Positions 53,282-57,596 of a stretch of 57,596 nucleotides of DNA are shown here, piece by piece (within the stretch, counting starts at the first letter, position 1; each line of letters begins with the position of its first letter). A program made the position numbers and the translations under genes. This DNA is from an uncultured Gammaproteobacteria bacterium (GTDB taxonomy: Bacteria; Pseudomonadota; Gammaproteobacteria; Pseudomonadales; Pseudohongiellaceae). The stretch lies in NCBI GenBank assembly GCA_903862645.1, contig CAIOZF010000165.1, positions 1 through 57,596 of the forward strand. The letters run 5' to 3'. Under the pieces are notes generated by a model that had not been told where the DNA came from, did not search any database, and saw only the letters and a list, made by a program, of their open reading frames with translations.

Positions 53282-54079
53282 ATGCGGGACGATATCTGGA
53301 TCAAACTTAACGAAGAAGCCAGAACACTCGTGCAGCGCGAACCGCTGCTCGCCAGCTATGTATATGCCTGCATCCTCAATCACAATAGTCTGGGCTCTGC
53401 GCTCAGTTTTTTGCTGGCCAATAAATTGGCCGATGACGTGATGCCGGCAATTGCCGTGCGCGAATTGTTCGACGCTGCCTATCGAGAATCTCCGGAAATT
53501 ATCGTCAATGCAATCTATGACATGCAGGCGGTATTTGATCGTGATGCTGCTACCAACTCGTTCCTGCCAATTATCCTGTTTTTGAAAGGATACCAGTCAA
53601 TTCAGGTGCATCGCCTCGCGCACTTTCTGTGGAAAAGGGATCGCAAAGATCTTGCTTTGTTTATGCAGAGTCGCAATTCGGAAGTATTTGGCGTCGACAT
53701 CCACCCCGCCTGCATCATGGGAAAGGGCATCATGTTTGATCATGCAACCGGGATAGTGATAGGTGAGACCACTGTGATTGAGGATGATGTGTCGATCATG
53801 CAGTCTGTCACGCTGGGAGGGACCGGCAACGAACAAGGGGATCGGCATCCAAAAATTCGATCAGGTGTGCTGATTTCAACTGGGGCCAAAGTGCTAGGGA
53901 ACATCGAGATTGGCGCTGGGGCAAAAGTGGGAGCTGGCAGCGTAGTACTTAACGATGTAGCCCCATGCACGACCGTTGTTGGAGTCCCCGCGCGCAAGGT
54001 GGGCAAACCTTGTTCCGATCCGGCCCGTACGATGGACCAGAACGTTTTCAATGACCAATCGACGAATGGTCAGGAATAG
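53282..54079 (+). CDS. cysE: Serine O-acetyltransferase
   Basis: Converts serine and acetyl-CoA to O-acetylserine, the entry step of cysteine synthesis. The 265-aa product carries the N-terminal helical SATase domain and a left-handed beta-helix made of hexapeptide repeats. The catalytic His lies in V-D-I-H-P and D-H-A-T-G, with G-I-V-I-G-E-T and the turn loop G-T-G-N-E-Q-G-D-R-H-P-K. The C-terminal repeats run K-V-L-G-N-I-E-I-G-A-G-A-K-V-G-A-G-S-V. AAGGA stands before the ATG. It ends in TAG and is followed by the EAL pseudogene on the same strand. No cysteine-regulon partner is nearby. Confidence 0.95.
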   Translation: MRDDIWIKLNEEARTLVQREPLLASYVYACILNHNSLGSALSFLLANKLADDVMPAIAVRELFDAAYRESPEIIVNAIYDMQAVFDRDAATNSFLPIILFLKGYQSIQVHRLAHFLWKRDRKDLALFMQSRNSEVFGVDIHPACIMGKGIMFDHATGIVIGETTVIEDDVSIMQSVTLGGTGNEQGDRHPKIRSGVLISTGAKVLGNIEIGAGAKVGAGSVVLNDVAPCTTVVGVPARKVGKPCSDPARTMDQNVFNDQSTNGQE

Positions 54080-54148
54080 GTACAAATTTCATAGAATGGT
54101 CATACAAGCCATCGATACTGAGTACAGAATAATCAATGGACACAAACG

Positions 54149-55960
54149 ATGCTCGACAGCATTCCCAGGGTAGCTGCCATAGCTGAGGAAGAATGTAGTA
54201 CATCTGCGCTTGAGTTACCGCCATTGCTTTTTGATATCCTCAACAACAATTCTGTTACCGCACTCTTTCAGCCAATTATCGATTTCAATAAGCAGTCGAT
54301 CTTTGGCTACGAGTAGCTCATACGCGGCCCTTCAGATAGCCCGTTGCACAATCCTTTGATGCTGTTTGATGTGGCCAGACGCGAAGGGCGACTCACCGAT
54401 CTGGATCTGCTCTGTCGTCGTGCCGGCATCAATAGTTTCAAAGAGAAACGACTCGCGGGCAAACAGTTTCTAAACACAACTCCGCAGGAATTGCTGGAAC
54501 CTGGCTACAAGACTGGACTCACCTTGGACTTTCTTCACGAAATAGGATTGCGACCGGAACGTGTTGTTTTAGAGTTGACAGAACAGTATCCGATGAGCGA
54601 TTTTAGGGTCATGAGCAAAGCACTTGAGCACTATCGCGCCATGGGCTTCGAAATAGCAATCGATGATCTTGGTGCCGGATATTTCGGGCTCCGCCGTTGG
54701 TCTGAACTGAGACCCGAATACGTCAAGATCGATAGACACTTTATTCAAAATATTCACACCGATAACGTAAAACAATCTTTTGTACGTTCTATCGTCGACC
54801 TTGCCAAAGAACTGAATTGCAAACTAATTGCGGAAGGCATTGAAGGAAGAGAAGAAAGTCAGACATTGATGGAAATTGGGATTCCTTTCGGTCAAGGCTA
54901 CTACTTTTCACGTCCACACACCTCACCACCGTATAAGCTTCCAGATGCACTCTTTCACTTCCCGGAAGGCAAATTTTTAAGACGCGGCGATCTCAAGTTT
55001 CAACAGAATCGCGAGAGCATTGCCGATCTTTTAACTTCTGCACCCCACCTCAGTCCATATCATGCAATGGAAGCTGCTTATCAATTGTTTGTCGATGATG
55101 AATCTACAACCGCGATTGCCATTGTCGATCACCATATGAGTCCTGGATGGCTACTTCGTCGAAGCAAACTCTTTTCCACTTTTTCAACTCAGTTTGGAAG
55201 ATCATTGCACGGCGCTAAATCAGTACAAACTTTCATGGATAGTGACATTGTCGTCGCGGAGAAGGACTGAAATATTGAACAACTCAGCAACCTGATTACG
55301 GACAACATGAAGTCCCAGATTGAAGCAGACTTCATCATCGTCGAAAATGGGAGATACGGAGGAGTAGGGAAGGTACTCGGCCTTTTGAAAAAAATAACAG
55401 AGTTCCAGATTCGCAGTGCTCGCTATGCCACCCCACTCACGCTGTTGCCCGGCAATGTTCCGATCTATGAATGCCTTGACCAACTTATCAGTGAGGAGAA
55501 GTTATTTTCTGTCGCCTATTGTGATATCGACAATTTCAAACCCTATAACGATGTCTATGGTTATGGAGACGGGGACAAAATCATCAAACTAATTGCCGAC
55601 AAACTGCGCCAAGAAGTTGATACTGTCGAATATTTTATTGGACATGTTGGCCGTGACGACTTTATCGTGATATTTTCCAGCTCCGACTGGACAGAACGTT
55701 GCAATAGAATTCTCAATACATTCAGCACACAGATTCATGACTACTACACTGATGAGGATCGTAGTCGCGGTGGTATATTTTCCATCTCCCGAGAGGGAGA
55801 TAATCGTTTCTTCCCAATCATGACACTATCGATCGGAGTGGCGACTCCCAATATCAACCAGTTTTTTTCACATCATGACATCGCTAATATGGCAAGCCAA
55901 GCCAAACACAACGCGAAAAATATTATAGGTAACAGTCTTTTCATTGATCGTCGCCATTAA
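54149..55960 (+). pseudogene. EAL-CBS-GGDEF c-di-GMP protein broken by two in-frame stops
   Basis: A ~604-codon frame of the EAL/CBS/GGDEF type, with no frameshift. The first stop is TAG at 54314-54316 (codon 56), in the position of the Ala of the E-A-L signature itself (F-G-Y-E-stop-L-I-R-G-P). The second is TGA at 55268-55270 (codon 374), between the CBS-like and GGDEF parts. Otherwise the EAL domain is well kept (V-V-L-E-L-T-E-Q, D-D-L-G-A-G-Y, Y-V-K-I-D-R-H-F). The GGDEF signature is also altered to G-R-D-D-F (55649-55663). The full protein cannot be made, so c-di-GMP turnover by it is lost. Starting at ATG 54149 gives a natural N-terminus. Confidence 0.85.
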
Positions 55961-56064
55961 TGAACGGTGGGAATTGTTCAACAATGATTACGAGAATTGC
56001 ACCAGGATCAAACATATAGCTTATACATACAGTGCGTTTGCGAGGAGGCAAAAAGCAGAACTTT

Positions 56065-57012
56065 TTAGAGTTCGGACATTACCACACGGAAGCCAATGAA
56101 AGGTCTCCGCGCACCCGGCTCAGCCGCGCCACGTACGGCGGCCCGCGCGTTGTTCTCCGTATCATTGAAAGCACCGCCTCGCATCACCCAGAGAGCATCT
56201 TCGGAAAGGTTTTCGCGATCATCTGTAGAATCAAATGGCAACGGTTGGTAGGGGCTGCGCGTCCACTCCCAAACATTGCCACTCATGTCGCTTAGACCAT
56301 AAGGACATTCCGGGCACTCGAAGCTTCCGACGGCCATCGTCCCAGCCCCTGAGTAGTTTGCGCGATCCTTGCGTGCCTGATTCCCCCACGGATAAATGCG
56401 AGCATCGGTTCCTCTGGCGGCTTTCTCCCATTGCGCTTCATCAGGCAATGTCACTTTCCATCCATTTGCCAGTAATTCCTTAATGGGCTCAGGTGTGTTT
56501 AGAGACTCTCTAAGCTGCACCTCGAGCCATCGCGCATAGGCTAGAGCGTCGGTCCAGGAGACTGAGCTCACAGGATGATTGAGTTCCCCCTGCAGCGCAG
56601 TTGCTTCAGCTCTGTAGCCAGATGCATCAATGAAAGCCTTGAACTGGGCAACCGTTACTTCGAGACGGGAAATATAAAAAACTGGCAAATCCACTGAGCC
56701 CTGGCGACGCAAATCCGACCAGCGTTCATTCTCAAATGCCATGGGGTCAATCAATGGGTTGCTGCCCATCTGAAATGGGCCTGCGGGAACCTCCACAAAT
56801 CCAAGCATGGGGTCGTCCGGCAGAAACCAGCTATCTGCACGAAAAGCTTTCAACTGTACCGCCAGTCTCTCAGCAGGAGTCTCCGGCAGCTGTGCAACGG
56901 CAAAAGATGTCAGCACAAATAGTGCAACAACGCAGACGAAACCTGCAGTCAGCCGATGACACACCGCCCGGTTAAGCGCTAGGTCGATTCTTTTTGCGAG
57001 AAGAGAAACCAT
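56065..57012 (-). CDS. SUMF1/FGE-fold (formylglycine-generating-type) exported protein without catalytic Cys
   Basis: A 315-aa protein with a signal peptide (hydrophobic stretch near residues 22-41, ending F-A-V-A-Q) and a sulfatase-modifying-factor fold. The fold is shown by F-V-E-V-P-A-G-P-F-Q-M-G-S-N, the region H-P-V-S-S-V-S-W-T-D-A-L-A-Y, L-P-D-E-A-Q-W-E-K-A-A-R-G, S-G-N-V-W-E-W-T and V-M-R-G-G-A-F. True formylglycine-generating enzymes have a Cys pair after the R-G-G-S motif; here N-D-T-E-N-N-A-R-A-A-V-R follows with no Cys, so that activity is not expected. PvdO/EgtB-like or structural roles are possible. No adjacent sulfatase gene is present. Confidence 0.85.
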   Translation of the reverse strand: MVSLLAKRIDLALNRAVCHRLTAGFVCVVALFVLTSFAVAQLPETPAERLAVQLKAFRADSWFLPDDPMLGFVEVPAGPFQMGSNPLIDPMAFENERWSDLRRQGSVDLPVFYISRLEVTVAQFKAFIDASGYRAEATALQGELNHPVSSVSWTDALAYARWLEVQLRESLNTPEPIKELLANGWKVTLPDEAQWEKAARGTDARIYPWGNQARKDRANYSGAGTMAVGSFECPECPYGLSDMSGNVWEWTRSPYQPLPFDSTDDRENLSEDALWVMRGGAFNDTENNARAAVRGAAEPGARRPFIGFRVVMSEL

Positions 57013-57076
57013 TAAAATTTCAGACCCTCATTATCTATTGTTCCGGCGAATCACCAGACTGCTTATCACACGACTG

Positions 57077-57596
57077 TCAGAGCGCGCTGATCGTATTCCG
57101 ACACGCAAACTGCCAATCATGCTCACAAGCACGCTGATACAACTCGTCCTCAGGCATATCCAAAAGATTCTGGCCGCCTTGTCTCAGCAAGAGTCGCAAA
57201 TCAAAGGCCCTGGGATCCGTGTGACTCACGGTAGAATGATCCAATAGGTTAACGCATCCCGACTGGAATCTTAGCTCACAAGCACGGGCAAAATAATTCA
57301 TTGCTCGATCTGGATCTCCGGGAACAATTTTACCTTCTGCGTAGTGCGCACCCAATTCGTTGCAAGCCCAACCTGAGTTATCTGCGCAATAATTAGACTC
57401 AAGCAAAAGTAGTCTATCGCAGCCATGTATTCGCCCGTACTCACAGGCCTGCACCCAGAATGGCAAACTGTCTCCAACATGACGGCCATCCGTCTTACCA
57501 ATCAACGTCATAGTGGCAAAAAATACTATCCAGACTGCCATATGCGCAAGATTGGCTTTTCTGGTTGGAACCACCCCGAGCCCTAATCGTTCCAAC
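57077..57596 (-). CDS. Membrane-anchored Sel1/rhomboid-like protein, truncated by window edge
   Basis: The visible ~173 codons begin at the window edge. They contain a hydrophobic segment (A-H-M-A-V-W-I-V-F-F-A-T-M), then Cys-rich Sel1-like repeats (A-C-N-E-L-G-A-H-Y-A-E-G and Y-F-A-R-A-C-E-L). The N-L-A-H segment before the helix recalls the last helix of rhomboid proteases fused to Sel1 repeats, but the active-site part would be outside the window. A TTG at 57593-57595 could instead be the start of a smaller anchored protein. The gene ends at TGA or TAA near 57077. Function is not assigned. Confidence 0.55.
   Translation of the reverse strand, partial: LERLGLGVVPTRKANLAHMAVWIVFFATMTLIGKTDGRHVGDSLPFWVQACEYGRIHGCDRLLLLESNYCADNSGWACNELGAHYAEGKIVPGDPDRAMNYFARACELRFQSGCVNLLDHSTVSHTDPRAFDLRLLLRQGGQNLLDMPEDELYQRACEHDWQFACRNTISAL

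Noticed and set aside
769-55960. Stop-codon reassignment (TAG or TGA read as an amino acid) as explanation for the in-frame stops
   Set aside because: Intact genes such as phoR and cysE end in TAG and ispB, pstS-region and other genes end in TGA, so both are normal stops. The interrupted genes lack a common codon context.
1-57596. tRNA, rRNA, CRISPR arrays, intact insertion sequences or prophage
   Set aside because: I looked on both strands and found no clover-leaf motif, repeat-spacer array, transposase or integrase sequence.

Overview
The window is a chromosomal segment, roughly 55-57% GC, from a free-living-type gammaproteobacterium. The phoBR / phoU-pstBACS / ppk-ppx block, the bfr-bfd pair, ubiC, ispB, cysE, an ETF-quinone oxidoreductase and several lipid-CoA genes together suggest an aerobic heterotroph, perhaps a marine Cellvibrionales or OMG-type lineage. 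That placement is an inference. I see no rRNA, tRNA, CRISPR array or intact mobile element.

Layout. 1-4.4 kb: the end of ispB, a flavin (luciferase-like) oxidoreductase cut short by an in-frame TGA, a DUF4399 exported protein, and an acyl-CoA synthetase broken by an in-frame TAG. 4.4-8.7 kb: a three-gene operon of exported proteins of unknown function (TPR/transglutaminase lipoprotein, TIR-like protein, peptidase-MA-like protein with an altered active site). 8.8-26.5 kb: ETF-QO, two CaiB-type CoA-transferases, nfsA, a serine beta-lactamase-fold hydrolase, a DegP/MucD protease, a CadC-like regulator, an amine-oxidase-fold flavoprotein, an acyl-CoA dehydrogenase, an SDR, dehydrogenase relics, an ArgD-type aminotransferase, a putative 43-aa small-protein unit, a TonB-C-like periplasmic protein and ubiC. 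26.6-27.7 kb: an OmpA-type protein.

28-46 kb is a phosphate island: a beta-helix exported protein and a large TonB-dependent receptor, phoB-phoR, a porin, phoU-pstB-pstA-pstC-pstS, then ppk and ppx. PhoB-box-like sites placed about 10 bp ahead of -10 elements precede pstS, the porin and the TonB receptor, with weaker ones before ppk and phoB. The simplest reading is one phosphate-starvation regulon in which the porin and the TonB receptor/beta-helix pair supply phosphorus compounds across the outer membrane, PstSCAB imports phosphate, PhoU/PhoR sense it, and Ppk/Ppx manage polyphosphate storage.

46-57.6 kb: bfr (with an internal deletion that removes iron/haem ligands), bfd with a Fur-like operator, a GT39-type membrane glycosyltransferase, an NTF2-like exported protein, a 2-kb graveyard of signalling-gene fragments (MCP, REC-PAS, sensor), an orphan MshM/ExeA-type ATPase, cysE, an EAL-GGDEF gene carrying two in-frame stops, an FGE-fold lipoprotein-like protein and a truncated Sel1/rhomboid-like gene. 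The number of independent lesions points to ongoing gene loss, concentrated in signalling and lipid-metabolism genes.
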